Shown in pieces: positions 32,919 through 41,898 of a DNA stretch of 64,000 nucleotides. The first letter of the stretch is position 1. The number at the start of each line of letters is the position of its first letter. The DNA comes from Paenibacillus sp. RUD330 (GTDB taxonomy: Bacteria; Bacillota; Bacilli; Paenibacillales; Paenibacillaceae). The DNA is taken from positions 2,296,501-2,360,500 of the forward strand of contig NZ_CP022655.2 of assembly GCF_002243345.2 (NCBI RefSeq). The letters run 5' to 3'. The notes under the pieces are model-generated. The model worked only from the letters and a program-made list of their open reading frames with translations, did not search any database and was not told where the DNA came from. Made by a program: the position numbers and the translations under genes.

Positions 32919-34031
32919 ATGGAACGAATGGACGACGGATTTTATATGGATCTGGCCCTGGAGATGGCTGCAAGGACGACGGGCCAGACCTCGGTCAATC
33001 CGGTCGTCGGCTGCGTCGTCGTCAACAGCAGCCGCATCGTCGGCATCGGAGCGCATCTGAAACGGGGAGAAGGCCATGCCGAGGTTCATGCGCTCCATAT
33101 GGCCGGCGAAGAGGCGGAAGGCTCGACCGTCTATGTGACGCTGGAGCCATGCAGCCACTACGGCCAGACGCCGCCTTGCTGCGACCGGATCATTGCCGCC
33201 CGCGCGGCCAAGGTCGTGATTGCGGCGATCGACCCTAATCCCGCTGTCGCGGGAAGCGGAGCCCGCAAGCTGCGCGAGGCCGGCATCGAGGTCGTCACCG
33301 GAGTCCGCGAGGCGGAATCCAGACGTCTGAATGAAGCGTTCAACAAATTCATTACGACCGGGCTCCCGTTCGTCACGCTCAAGACGGCTTCGACGCTGGA
33401 CGGCAAAATCGCAGCGAAAAGCGGAGACAGCCGGTGGATTACCGGACCTGAATCGCGCGAGGCGGTCCATGCGCTGAGGCATCGGCATCAAGGCATCATG
33501 GTCGGGATCGGAACCGTGCTGGCCGACGATCCTTCGCTCAGCGCAAGGCTTTCCGTGCCGGCGCTCCAGCCGGTCCGGATCGTCGTCGATTCCACGCTGC
33601 GGCTCCCGCCGAAGGCCAAGCTGATGGATGGCGCCGCCCCGGTCATCGTGCTGGCGTCCGGCGCAGCCGACCCGGCGAAGCGGGCGGCTCTGGAAGCCGC
33701 CGGCGCCGAGGTGATCCTTTGCGGCAATGGCCGTACGGTCGACCTGAAGCTGGGAATGAAGCTGCTCGGCGAGAGAGAGATCGGCTCGATCCTCCTCGAA
33801 GGCGGGGGCAGGCTGAACGGCGGCATGCTGGACAACAGGCTCGTCGATCGGATCAGGCTGTTTTTCGCTCCGAAAATCATCGGAGGGGGAGCCGCTTCGC
33901 CGGGAAGCTTTGATTTCGGCGGGTTCCTGCGGATGGAAGAGGCGATAACCCTCGGGGATACGGAGATGGAGCGCTTCGGCGACGACTGGTGCTTGTCCGG
34001 AGCGCCGCTTTACGAAAGAGAAGGAGGCTGA
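32919..34031 (+). CDS. ribD: Bifunctional deaminase/reductase RibD
   Basis: Second and third steps of riboflavin synthesis: deamination of the pyrimidine and reduction of its ribosyl group. The 370 residues split into a zinc deaminase domain (about 1-145; EGHAEVHAL and PCSHYGQTPPCC hold the zinc ligands) and an NADPH reductase domain (about 150-365; TLKTASTLDGKIA, SILLEGGGRLNG). ATG at 32928 is an alternative start, nine bases in. First gene of the FMN-regulated ribD-ribE-ribBA-ribH operon. Confidence 0.95.
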   Translation: MERMDDGFYMDLALEMAARTTGQTSVNPVVGCVVVNSSRIVGIGAHLKRGEGHAEVHALHMAGEEAEGSTVYVTLEPCSHYGQTPPCCDRIIAARAAKVVIAAIDPNPAVAGSGARKLREAGIEVVTGVREAESRRLNEAFNKFITTGLPFVTLKTASTLDGKIAAKSGDSRWITGPESREAVHALRHRHQGIMVGIGTVLADDPSLSARLSVPALQPVRIVVDSTLRLPPKAKLMDGAAPVIVLASGAADPAKRAALEAAGAEVILCGNGRTVDLKLGMKLLGEREIGSILLEGGGRLNGGMLDNRLVDRIRLFFAPKIIGGGAASPGSFDFGGFLRMEEAITLGDTEMERFGDDWCLSGAPLYEREGG

Positions 34032-34034
34032 GCG

Positions 34035-34709
34035 ATGTTCACCGGCTTGATCGAAGAAATAGGCACTCTGCAGAGGGTGTCCCAGAGAGGCGAGGCGCTC
34101 TTGCTCACCATTGGAGCCTCCAAGGTTCTGGATGGCGTAGGCCTCGGGGACAGCATTTCCGTCAATGGAGTGTGCCTGACGGTTACTTCCTGGGACAGTC
34201 GAAGCTTCCATGTCGACGTCATGCCGGAAACGTACCGCCATACGAATCTGAAGGACCTCCCGGCCGGAAGCCCCGTCAATCTGGAACGCGCGATGGCGGC
34301 TGGAGGGAGATTCGGAGGGCATATCGTTCAAGGGCATGTGGACGGCACCGGCATGATCACGCAGCGCAGGGTCGACGCCAACGCGGTCGTGTTCCGGATC
34401 AAGCCTCATGACGACGCGCTTATGCGGTACGTCATTCCCCAGGGATCCATTACGGTCGACGGGATCAGCCTCACGGTAACCGGTACGGACGGCGGCGGGC
34501 TCGACGTATCGATCATCCCCCACACGCTGGCCCAGACGGTGCTTCAGCATAAAAAAGCCGGAGACACCGTCAACCTGGAAGGCGACATTGTCGGAAAATA
34601 CGTGGATCATCTGCTTCATTACGGCAGCCGATCCGAATCCTCGCCTTCCGAGTCCCGTCCCTCCGGCGGTCTAAGCGCCGCATTCCTTGCCGATAATGGA
34701 TTTATTTGA
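34035..34709 (+). CDS. ribE: Riboflavin synthase alpha chain
   Basis: Dismutates two 6,7-dimethyl-8-ribityllumazine to riboflavin. The 224 residues show the two similar barrel halves: MFTGLIEEIGTL at the start with DSISVNGVCLTVT, and GGHIVQGHVDGTG with GSITVDGISLTVT in the second half. Three bases after ribD. A Ser/Pro-rich C-terminal tail is a little longer than in B. subtilis. Confidence 0.95.
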   Translation: MFTGLIEEIGTLQRVSQRGEALLLTIGASKVLDGVGLGDSISVNGVCLTVTSWDSRSFHVDVMPETYRHTNLKDLPAGSPVNLERAMAAGGRFGGHIVQGHVDGTGMITQRRVDANAVVFRIKPHDDALMRYVIPQGSITVDGISLTVTGTDGGGLDVSIIPHTLAQTVLQHKKAGDTVNLEGDIVGKYVDHLLHYGSRSESSPSESRPSGGLSAAFLADNGFI

Positions 34710-34733
34710 GACGCTTGAAGGGAGAGGACAGAA

Positions 34734-35966
34734 GTGGAACACTTTGACCATCAAGAAGGAGCGACACCGTTCGATACCGTCGAGGAAGCGATCCAGGAGC
34801 TGCTTGCAGGCAAGCCCGTCATCGTCGTCGACGACGAGGACCGCGAGAACGAAGGGGATCTGATCGCGCTGGCCGACAAGCTGTCTCCGGCCGTCGTCAA
34901 TTTCATGATTACGGAGGCCCGCGGACTCGTCTGCGTGCCGATTACGGCGGCGAGAGCCGAGGAGCTGGAGCTGCCTCCGATGGTGTCGCAAAATACGGAC
35001 TATCACGGGACGGCGTTCACGGTATCCGTCGACCACATCTCCACGACGACCGGAATATCCGCCCATGAGCGCGCGGAGACGATCAAGGCGCTGGTCGACG
35101 GGACGGCCAAGGCGGGCGACTTCCGCCGTCCCGGCCATATTTTCCCGCTGATCGCCAAGGACGGCGGGGTGCTGCGCCGGGCGGGACATACGGAAGCTGC
35201 GATCGATCTGGCCCGGCTGTGCGGCTCCAAGCCCGGAGCGGCGATCTGTGAAATCATCAAGGAAGACGGAACGATGGCCAGGCTGTCCGATCTGACCGCA
35301 TTCAAGGAAAAGCACGGCTTGAAGCTCATAACGATTCAAGCTCTGATCCAGTACCGCCATCGCCGCGACAAGCTCGTCGAACGGGTGGTAGAAGTGAACA
35401 TGCCGACCGACTTCGGTGTTTTCCGGGCTGTCGCCTACACCAACGAGACCGACGGGAAGGAGCATGTGGCCTTCGTGAAAGGAGAGATCGATTCCTCCAA
35501 GCCGACGCTTGTCCGCGTCCATTCGGAATGCTTGACGGGCGACGTCTTCCATTCGCGCCGCTGCGATTGCGGTCCGCAGCTGGCGGCGGCTCTCCGTCAG
35601 ATCGAGGAAGCCGGCAGCGGCGTCCTGCTCTATATGAGGCAGGAAGGCAGAGGAATCGGGCTCATCAACAAACTCAAAGCCTACAAGCTGCAGGAGCAGG
35701 GATTCGATACCGTCGAGGCGAACCTGAAGCTCGGCTTCGGGGCAGACCTGCGCGACTACGGCATAGGAGCCCAGATCCTGCGCGACCTCGGCATTGCCGA
35801 GATGCGCCTGATGACGAACAATCCCCGCAAAATCCGCGGCCTGGAAGGCTATGGACTGAGCGTCGTGGAGCGGGTGCCGATCCAGATGGAGCGCAATGAA
35901 AGCAATGCGAACTATCTCCATACAAAAAAATCGAAGCTCGGCCATCTGTTGGAGTTTGAAATTTAA
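34734..35966 (+). CDS. ribBA: Bifunctional DHBP synthase / GTP cyclohydrolase II
   Basis: Makes both precursors of riboflavin. The N-terminal half (about 10-210) is 3,4-dihydroxy-2-butanone-4-phosphate synthase with [12 protein letters not shown] and the conserved RPGHIFPL region. The C-terminal half (about 215-405) is GTP cyclohydrolase II with the zinc cysteines in [17 protein letters not shown] and catalytic [10 protein letters not shown]. The GTG start follows GGGAGAGG. 410 residues is normal for the Bacillus RibA (RibBA) form. Confidence 0.96.
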   Translation: MEHFDHQEGATPFDTVEEAIQELLAGKPVIVVDDEDRENEGDLIALADKLSPAVVNFMITEARGLVCVPITAARAEELELPPMVSQNTDYHGTAFTVSVDHISTTTGISAHERAETIKALVDGTAKAGDFRRPGHIFPLIAKDGGVLRRAGHTEAAIDLARLCGSKPGAAICEIIKEDGTMARLSDLTAFKEKHGLKLITIQALIQYRHRRDKLVERVVEVNMPTDFGVFRAVAYTNETDGKEHVAFVKGEIDSSKPTLVRVHSECLTGDVFHSRRCDCGPQLAAALRQIEEAGSGVLLYMRQEGRGIGLINKLKAYKLQEQGFDTVEANLKLGFGADLRDYGIGAQILRDLGIAEMRLMTNNPRKIRGLEGYGLSVVERVPIQMERNESNANYLHTKKSKLGHLLEFEI

Positions 35967-36003
35967 GCCGATTATCATAGAATAGAAAGGTGTGTTCGGT
36001 TCC

Positions 36004-36474
36004 ATGACGAAATATTATGAAGGACATCTGGTCTCGCAAGGTCTCAAGTACGGGGTAGTCGTCGGCAGGTTCAACGAATTCATCACTGGCAAGCTGCTGA
36101 GCGGAGCGCTGGATGCGTTCAAGCGCCATGGCGCCGGAGAGGATGAAGTGGAGGTGGCCTGGGTTCCGGGAGCGTTTGAAATTCCCTTGATCGCGCAAAA
36201 AATGGCCGAAAGCGGCAAGTACGATGCGGTCATAACGCTCGGGGCTGTCATCCGGGGATCAACGCCCCACTTCGACTATGTATGCAGCGAGGTGGCCAAA
36301 GGGGTGGCGGCCATCAACCTGAAGACCGGAGTGCCGACGATCTTCGGCGTCCTGACGACGGATTCCATCGAACAGGCCGTGGAGCGGGCCGGAACAAAGG
36401 CAGGCAACAAAGGATGGGAAGCGGCGACGGCAGCCATCGAGATGGCGAATCTGACCCGATCCATCCAGGGCTGA
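36004..36474 (+). CDS. ribH: 6,7-dimethyl-8-ribityllumazine synthase
   Basis: Penultimate enzyme, forms 60-mer capsids in Bacillus. The 156 residues include [34 protein letters not shown] with the catalytic His, and [15 protein letters not shown] at 36004 is chosen by alignment to RibH; a GTG 12 bases upstream sits too close to the AAAGG site. B. subtilis has ribT next; here it is absent. Confidence 0.95.
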   Translation: MTKYYEGHLVSQGLKYGVVVGRFNEFITGKLLSGALDAFKRHGAGEDEVEVAWVPGAFEIPLIAQKMAESGKYDAVITLGAVIRGSTPHFDYVCSEVAKGVAAINLKTGVPTIFGVLTTDSIEQAVERAGTKAGNKGWEAATAAIEMANLTRSIQG

Positions 36475-36560
36475 GCAAGGAAGCGACCTTGCCGGCGCAA
36501 CGTTCCGCCGTCCGATGCTCATGCTGACGAACGGGACGACTAGACGGAGGGTGAAGCGGC

Positions 36561-37343
36561 ATGTCCGTGCACTACAAACTGGAGTCATTTGAAGGGCCGC
36601 TGGATCTGCTGCTTCACTTGCTCGACAAAGAAGAAATCGAGATCTACGACATACCGGTAAGCCGAATTACGGACCAGTATATGGAGTATCTTCATGCGAT
36701 GCAGGAGATGGAGCTGGATGTGACAAGCGAGTTTCTCGTCATGGCCGCCACCCTGCTCGCGATGAAGAGCGGCCAGCTGCTGCCGAGGCCACCGGTCATG
36801 GAGGAATACGAGGAGTACTGGGATGAGGACGAAGGCCTTGACCCACGGGACGAGCTCGTGCTCAAGCTGGTGGAATACCGCAGGTTCAAGCAGCTTGCCG
36901 AGCAGCTTCGCGACCGCGAGATGGCCCGAAGCCTCGTGTACAGCAAGGAGCCGGAGGACCTGACTCCTTATTTGAAGGAAGACGACACCCATCCTCTGGA
37001 AGGGCTTGACCTGACCGACCTCATGGCCGCCTTCCGCAAAGCGCTGCGCAAGGCCGTCCGCCGCAGCGCCGTCGCTACGGTGCACAGGGACGAGATCAGC
37101 GTGAAGGACCGCATCCGGGACATCTCGGAGCTGCTGCGAGAGCATGAGACGGTCCGCTTCTCCCGGCTGATCGGCGGGGGCCTGGAGCGCCATGAGATCG
37201 TCGTGACGTTTCTGGCCATTCTGGAGCTGATGAAGATGAAGCAGGTCCGCGTGTTCCAGAACAGCCTGTTCGACGATATCGTCATCCATTGGAGAGGGGA
37301 AACGTCTGAAAGTGATGTATCAGCAACTGAAATCGATTATTGA
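36561..37343 (+). CDS. scpA: Segregation and condensation protein A
   Basis: Kleisin subunit that bridges the SMC dimer and binds ScpB during chromosome condensation and segregation. The 260 residues begin with the conserved N-terminal FEGPLDLLLHLLDKEEIEIYD and LVMAATLLAMKSGQLLP, have an acidic linker (YEEYWDEDEGLDP) and end in a winged helix (about 175-245; VTFLAILELMKMKQVRVFQ). GGAGGG precedes the ATG. Its end overlaps scpB. Confidence 0.96.
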   Translation: MSVHYKLESFEGPLDLLLHLLDKEEIEIYDIPVSRITDQYMEYLHAMQEMELDVTSEFLVMAATLLAMKSGQLLPRPPVMEEYEEYWDEDEGLDPRDELVLKLVEYRRFKQLAEQLRDREMARSLVYSKEPEDLTPYLKEDDTHPLEGLDLTDLMAAFRKALRKAVRRSAVATVHRDEISVKDRIRDISELLREHETVRFSRLIGGGLERHEIVVTFLAILELMKMKQVRVFQNSLFDDIVIHWRGETSESDVSATEIDY

Positions 37344-37926
37344 GGGACTCCTGTTCATGGCAGGAGATGAAGGACTGAACGCCCGACAGCTGGCGGATAT
37401 CATGGAGATCGACGCCAAGGCCGCGGCGGACATCGCCCGTTCGCTCCAGGCAGATATGGAGAAGGACGGGAGGGGAATCCGCATCGCCGAGGTGGCCGGA
37501 GCATTCCGGTTCACGACCCATCCCGGCCATGCGCCCTACTTCGAGCGGATGGCTTACAGTCCGACGCGGTCGAGCTTGTCCCAGGCGGCGCTTGAAACGC
37601 TGGCGATCGTAGCCTACCGCCAGCCGATCACGAGAGTGGAGATCGAGGAGATCCGCGGGGTCAAGAGCGAGAAGGCGATCCAGACTCTGGCCGCCAAGGA
37701 TCTGATCGAAGAGAAGGGCAGAGCCGAGCAGATCGGCAGGCCGATCCTGTACGGGACGACCCGTTCCTTCCTCGACCACTTCGAGCTGTCTTCCTTGGAT
37801 TCTTTGCCCGAGCCGTCCTCGGTCAGTCCGGATACGGATCTGGACGAGCAGACCCAGCTGCTGTTCGAGCGGCTGGAGCAGCGCCAGATGACGATAGACG
37901 ACGCGGACAGCGAAGGAAGCGCCTGA
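37315..37926 (+). CDS. scpB: Segregation and condensation protein B
   Basis: Dimeric winged-helix partner of ScpA in the SMC complex, 203 residues. Two winged helices cover about 5-90 and 95-165, with SQAALETLAIVAYRQPITRVEIEE split across a typical motif and YGTTRSFLDHFELSSL at the end. It starts inside the last 29 bases of scpA, so translation is coupled; GTG at 37312 is a possible start one codon earlier. Confidence 0.95.
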   Translation: MYQQLKSIIEGLLFMAGDEGLNARQLADIMEIDAKAAADIARSLQADMEKDGRGIRIAEVAGAFRFTTHPGHAPYFERMAYSPTRSSLSQAALETLAIVAYRQPITRVEIEEIRGVKSEKAIQTLAAKDLIEEKGRAEQIGRPILYGTTRSFLDHFELSSLDSLPEPSSVSPDTDLDEQTQLLFERLEQRQMTIDDADSEGSA

Positions 37927-37936
37927 CGCGGAAGGC

Positions 37937-37969
37937 AAAAAAGATCGGCATCAGCCGGTCTTTTTTGTC
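37937..37969 (+). terminator. Terminator after scpB
   Basis: AAAAAAGATCGG pairs with CCGGTCTTTTTT with one mismatch; six T follow. The A-rich left arm makes it likely bidirectional. Confidence 0.88.
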
Positions 37970-38042
37970 ATTTCTGGGCATGATAGCCATAGGCGCGGCC
38001 GCTGGAGAACAGCCAAGGCTGCCCCTCAAAGGTGGTGCGAAT

Positions 38043-38729
38043 ATGCTTGGCTACCCCTATGGCTGGCTTGCGGCGCTAGTTCTGCTTGCAATCGCCGTCA
38101 CCTCCGCTTGGCTGGCTCCGCTGCGGATCCGGGCGGAGTTCGAGCGGACAGGCAAGGATGACAATATCGTCGTTGAATTCAGGACCTTGTTCGGGCTTCT
38201 CCATTACAAGTGGTCCGTTCCGTTCATCCGGCTGAGCGGCGGCGGTGTCGATGTCCGCAACCAGACCAATCTGGACGAGGGCGTCCTGGACACGGAGACA
38301 CGCAGAGACGGCAAGGTCACGATGGAAAGCGTGAACAAGTGGATTGAGAGGGCTAAACGGATTCTGAGACAGACAGAGAATCTCACCGGCCTTGCTCGCC
38401 AAACGCTTTCGAGGGTGGAGGTGCGGAAATGGGAATGGAATTCCTCCATCGGAACCGGGGACGCGGTATGGACCGCAATGGCCACGGGAATGATATGGTC
38501 CATCAAGTCGACCCTTCTTGGCGCGCTCTCGCAGCTGACCCGGCTCCAAACCAAGCCCGCCGTCACGGTTCAGCCCGAATACCGAGGAGCAGGGTTCACA
38601 ACGAGTTTCTTGTGCATAGCCCAAATCCGCTTTGGTTATGCTATCCTTGCCGGACTGCAGCTGCTTGTCCGGAAGAAGAAAACGGGAGGAGGCGTCAGAT
38701 TATGGCAGAACATCCTATTCAAGGCCTAA
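38043..38729 (+). CDS. DUF2953 membrane protein
   Basis: A 228-residue protein: one N-terminal membrane helix, then a soluble stretch (IRAEFERTGKDDNIVVEFRTL, shown in part) and a hydrophobic C-terminal region. The pattern VEVRKWEWNSSIGTGDA is typical of DUF2953, found next to ytfJ in sporeformers (B. subtilis YtfI). Function unknown, a spore role is suspected from context. AAAGGTGGTG fixes the ATG at 38043. Overlaps ytfJ by 28 bases. Confidence 0.85.
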   Translation: MLGYPYGWLAALVLLAIAVTSAWLAPLRIRAEFERTGKDDNIVVEFRTLFGLLHYKWSVPFIRLSGGGVDVRNQTNLDEGVLDTETRRDGKVTMESVNKWIERAKRILRQTENLTGLARQTLSRVEVRKWEWNSSIGTGDAVWTAMATGMIWSIKSTLLGALSQLTRLQTKPAVTVQPEYRGAGFTTSFLCIAQIRFGYAILAGLQLLVRKKKTGGGVRLWQNILFKA

Positions 38730-39163
38730 TGCAGACCGCCATGGAGAACATCAAGGAAATGGTGGACGTCAACACGATCGTCGGCGATCCCGTGCAGACG
38801 CCGGACGGCAGCGTCATCATGCCGATCAGCAAAGTCGGCTTCGGATTTGTCGCGGGAGGAAGCGATATCCGTTATGACGGAGCAGACCATAACACGCATT
38901 CCCACACGGAGGGAAGCTCGGCGAACATATCGCTGCCATTCGGCGGCGGCAGCGGCGGCGGGGTATCCATTACGCCGATCGCGTTTCTGGTCGTCGGCAG
39001 CCATGGCGTACGCGTCGTGCCGCTAGACAACCAGACGCATCTCGTCGAGAGAGTCATCGATTCGGTGCCGCAGGCGTTCGAGAAGATTACCGGCATGTTC
39101 CGCAGCAACAACGGGACAGAGCGTGTGGAAAGCACTCTTATCGACACCGATCATCTCATTTGA
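38702..39163 (+). CDS. ytfJ: Sporulation protein YtfJ (GerW family)
   Basis: A 153-residue cytosolic protein of the GerW/YtfJ family, required for normal germination response in some sporeformers. Seen: MAEHPIQGLM start, ENIKEMVDVNTIVGDPV, ISKVGFGFVAGGSD, a glycine-rich loop FGGGSGGGVSITPIAFLVV and VPQAFEKI. GGGAGGAGG fixes the ATG at 38702 inside the DUF2953 gene, so the pair is translationally coupled. Confidence 0.93.
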   Translation: MAEHPIQGLMQTAMENIKEMVDVNTIVGDPVQTPDGSVIMPISKVGFGFVAGGSDIRYDGADHNTHSHTEGSSANISLPFGGGSGGGVSITPIAFLVVGSHGVRVVPLDNQTHLVERVIDSVPQAFEKITGMFRSNNGTERVESTLIDTDHLI

Positions 39164-39187
39164 TTTCCGGGCCAATAGGCCTTGCCG

Positions 39188-39214
39188 CTGCCCGCGAGAC
39201 GGGCAGTTTTTTTT
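39188..39214 (+). terminator. Terminator after ytfJ
   Basis: CTGCCCG and CGGGCAG around CGAGA, then eight T. Confidence 0.92.
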
Positions 39215-39231
39215 CTTGGAAGAGAGCTTGT

Positions 39232-39260
39232 TCATAATTGCGGGACAAGACACATAATCT
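39232..39260 (+). promoter_or_regulatory. Sigma-E-like promoter of dacB
   Basis: TCATAAT, 14-base spacer, CATAATCT. The -35 matches KMATATT at six of seven bases, the -10 matches CATACANT at six of eight. B. subtilis dacB-spmAB is sigma-E controlled. Confidence 0.5.
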
Positions 39261-39310
39261 ATCAACAGGGAGTCGGCCCTTGGCTGATCCTCTCAAGGAG
39301 GATGTACGAA

Positions 39311-40492
39311 TTGAAGGCAAAATCGGCATTCAAAACGTGGGGAGCGGCGCTGCTGTCCTGCGCTCTTGTCCTGACGGTCCGGACGGGAGCAGCGGCGGCC
39401 GAGCCCGCTCCATTGTCCACCAGCGCCAAGGCAAGCGCATTGATCGATGTGCAGTCCGGAAGGATTCTGTACAGCGAGTCGGGCGACGACCCGATGCTCA
39501 TCGCCAGCCTGACCAAGATCATGACCGCGATCACCGCCATTGAAGACGGGAACATCAAGGATACGGTGACGGTTGGCCCGCGGGCCGTGGGCAAGGAAGG
39601 CTCTTCGATCTATTTGCGCCTGGGCGAGAAAATGAGCCTGCACAATATGCTGTACGGCCTGATGCTGCGTTCCGGCAACGATGCCGCGACGGCGATCGCG
39701 GAGCATGTCGGAGGCTCGGAGGAAGGCTTCGTCCGCATGATGAACGAGAAGGCGGAGTGGATCGGACTGGAGCATTCGCATTTCGAAAACCCGCATGGGC
39801 TGGACCAGAAGGGCCATCTCTCCACAGCGAACGACCTTGCGAGGCTTGCCGCCTATGCTCTGCACAATCCGGTATTCGCGGACATCGTCAAGACCAAGGT
39901 CCGCAAAGCGCCTAATCCCAACGATCCGTGGGACTACAGCTGGGCGAACAAGAACAAGATGCTGGCCTTCTATGAAGGAGCGGACGGAGTCAAGACAGGT
40001 TATACGAAAACGGCTCTGCGCTGCCTGGTGAGCTCTGCGACCCGGAACGGCCAGCAGCTTGCGGCCGTCACCTTGAACGACCGGGACGATTGGAAGGATC
40101 ATCAGAATATGCTTGATTGGGGATTCCAGCATTACCCTTTGCGTCAGATCGCCAAGAAAGGCGAGGCTGTCCAAGGCTATCCTCTGGCGTCCGGGAGAAG
40201 CTTCAGCTACCCGCTTGCCGAGGGCGAGGAAGCCGGACTGAGCGCGAAGCTTATTTTGCTGGACTCCGCGAAGCAGCCGACGCGTTATGCTCTCGGAGAA
40301 CGCGGCAAGCTGGAATGGTCGCTGGCAGGCAAGCCGATCGGCGGGTCTCCCGTCTATGATGCCGGCAGCCCGAGGCTCGGAATGCCAGACAAGCCTGCCG
40401 GTTCGTTCCGCCCGGGCGGCATGTTCCCGACCCGTTCCGAGAGATTCGCGGCTGCGCTCAAGAAGACGGAAGAGGTATTGTTCGGCAAGTAG
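39311..40492 (+). CDS. dacB: Sporulation D-alanyl-D-alanine carboxypeptidase DacB
   Basis: PBP5*-type enzyme that lowers cortex crosslinking. The 393 residues start with a signal peptide (about 1-26). S11 motifs: Ser66-x-x-Lys69 in ASLTKIMTA, SGN in RSGNDAATA and KTG in DGVKTGYTKTA. The TTG at 39311 is chosen because AAGGAGG at 39295-39301 touches the in-frame ATG at 39302 but is well spaced for the TTG. dacB-spmA-spmB order equals B. subtilis. Confidence 0.94.
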   Translation: MKAKSAFKTWGAALLSCALVLTVRTGAAAAEPAPLSTSAKASALIDVQSGRILYSESGDDPMLIASLTKIMTAITAIEDGNIKDTVTVGPRAVGKEGSSIYLRLGEKMSLHNMLYGLMLRSGNDAATAIAEHVGGSEEGFVRMMNEKAEWIGLEHSHFENPHGLDQKGHLSTANDLARLAAYALHNPVFADIVKTKVRKAPNPNDPWDYSWANKNKMLAFYEGADGVKTGYTKTALRCLVSSATRNGQQLAAVTLNDRDDWKDHQNMLDWGFQHYPLRQIAKKGEAVQGYPLASGRSFSYPLAEGEEAGLSAKLILLDSAKQPTRYALGERGKLEWSLAGKPIGGSPVYDAGSPRLGMPDKPAGSFRPGGMFPTRSERFAAALKKTEEVLFGK

Positions 40493-40513
40493 AGCGGAAG
40501 GAGCTGAGGCCGG

Positions 40514-41200
40514 TTGGTCAACTGGATCTGGCTGTTTTTCATCGTGGTCAGCATCGCGGCGGCGGCATTCACAGGCAGGATGGACCAAGTCACGCAGGCG
40601 GCATTCGACGGAGCCAAAAACGGAGTGACGATCTGCTTCGGTCTGATCAGCATTCTCGTATTCTGGATGGGACTCATGAGAATCGCCGAGGACGCCGGGC
40701 TGCTGAAGCGGCTGGCCAAGCTGCTGAGCCCTCTCGTGCGCCTGCTGTTCCCGGATGTGCCGAGCGGACATCCGGCGCTAGGGTATATCATGAGCAACAT
40801 GAGCGCCAACATCCTCGGACTGGGCAATGCCGCCACGCCGATGGGAATCAAGGCGATGCAGGAGCTGCAAAAGCTCAATCCGAGGCCGGACACGGCCAGC
40901 CCGGCGATGTGCACCCTGCTTGCCCTCAATACATCCAGCATCACGCTCGTCCCTACGACCCTGATCGCAATCCGGATGAACTACGGCTCTGCGAATCCGG
41001 CGGAGATCGTCGGCACGACGCTGGCCGCTACCGCTGTCGCGACTGCGGCCGCCATCGCCCTGGACCGCTGGTACAGGCGCAAGCAGCCGCCGGCGGAGCT
41101 CATGCCCCCTGCCTATCCCACTGACAGCGGGCTTCGTTCCAGCGGCAGGAGCCGCTCCTCCGGAACGGCGCCGCCCGGCGCTGCCCGGCCTCCGGCGTAA
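40514..41200 (+). CDS. spmA: Spore maturation protein A
   Basis: Nucleoside-transporter-like membrane protein needed for spore core dehydration. The 228 residues show about five membrane segments; FDGAKNGVTICFGLISILVF (first part) and NAATPMGIKAMQELQKL are conserved gates of the family. TTG start after GGAG. The basic, Pro/Ser-rich C-terminal tail (about 190-228) is longer than in B. subtilis SpmA. Confidence 0.93.
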   Translation: MVNWIWLFFIVVSIAAAAFTGRMDQVTQAAFDGAKNGVTICFGLISILVFWMGLMRIAEDAGLLKRLAKLLSPLVRLLFPDVPSGHPALGYIMSNMSANILGLGNAATPMGIKAMQELQKLNPRPDTASPAMCTLLALNTSSITLVPTTLIAIRMNYGSANPAEIVGTTLAATAVATAAAIALDRWYRRKQPPAELMPPAYPTDSGLRSSGRSRSSGTAPPGAARPPA

Positions 41201-41224
41201 ACAACGGGAAGGGGAGAGAAGTCC

Positions 41225-41758
41225 ATGCTGCAGATGATCAATATCCTATCCGCCTGGATGATCCCCGCGATCATCGCCTTCATCCCCCTCTACGGCGCCT
41301 ACCGAAAAGTTCCCGTCTACGAGACGTTCACCGAGGGCGCCAAGGAAGGCTTCGGGACGGCGATCGGCATCATCCCTCATCTTGTCGGCATGCTGGTCGC
41401 GATCAGCATGTTCCGCGCTTCGGGAGCGATGGATGTCCTCGTAGGGTTCATCCAGCCTCTGCTCGGGAAGGCGGGCATTCCGGGCGAGGTGCTTCCGCTC
41501 GCCTTCCTGCGTCCGCTCACCGGCGCCGGCTCGCTCGCCTTCACGGCCGACCTGATCCAGACCTACGGGCCGGACAGCATGATCGGGAGAATCGCCTCCA
41601 CGATTCAAGGGAGCACGGATACGACGCTGTACGTCTTGACGGTTTATTTTGGAGCGGTCGGAATCCGCAAAACCCGTTATGCCCTGAAAGTCGGCTTGGT
41701 CTCCGATCTGGTCGGTTTTCTCGCGGCGGTGTTCATCTGCCTGTACATATTCAACTGA
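41225..41758 (+). CDS. spmB: Spore maturation protein B
   Basis: Partner of SpmA, same Gate-domain fold, 177 residues, four to five membrane segments. Seen: FIPLYGAYRKVPVYETFTEG and STDTTLYVLTVYFGAVGIRKT. Both proteins are needed for full spore dehydration and heat resistance with DacB. GGGGAGAG precedes the ATG. Confidence 0.94.
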   Translation: MLQMINILSAWMIPAIIAFIPLYGAYRKVPVYETFTEGAKEGFGTAIGIIPHLVGMLVAISMFRASGAMDVLVGFIQPLLGKAGIPGEVLPLAFLRPLTGAGSLAFTADLIQTYGPDSMIGRIASTIQGSTDTTLYVLTVYFGAVGIRKTRYALKVGLVSDLVGFLAAVFICLYIFN

Positions 41759-41792
41759 GCCGCGCCGCTCGCCAGGCCGTCCATCGATCAAG

Positions 41793-41822
41793 TCCGCCTC
41801 TCCGGAGGGGCGGGCTTTTTTG
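41793..41822 (+). terminator. Terminator after spmB
   Basis: CCGCCTC pairs with GAGGGGCGG with one bulge, then CTTTTTT. Confidence 0.82.
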
Positions 41823-41898
41823 CGCATCGGGCAGCATCGCTCCGCCCAGCTTGTGCTTTTGTCCTGCAATCGGTATGATGAGGGGTGAGGTGAAGGAA

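Noticed and set aside
32856-34619. 587-codon minus-strand open frame opposite ribD-ribE
   Set aside because: Shadow of the riboflavin genes; crosses the riboswitch terminator and has no start signal.
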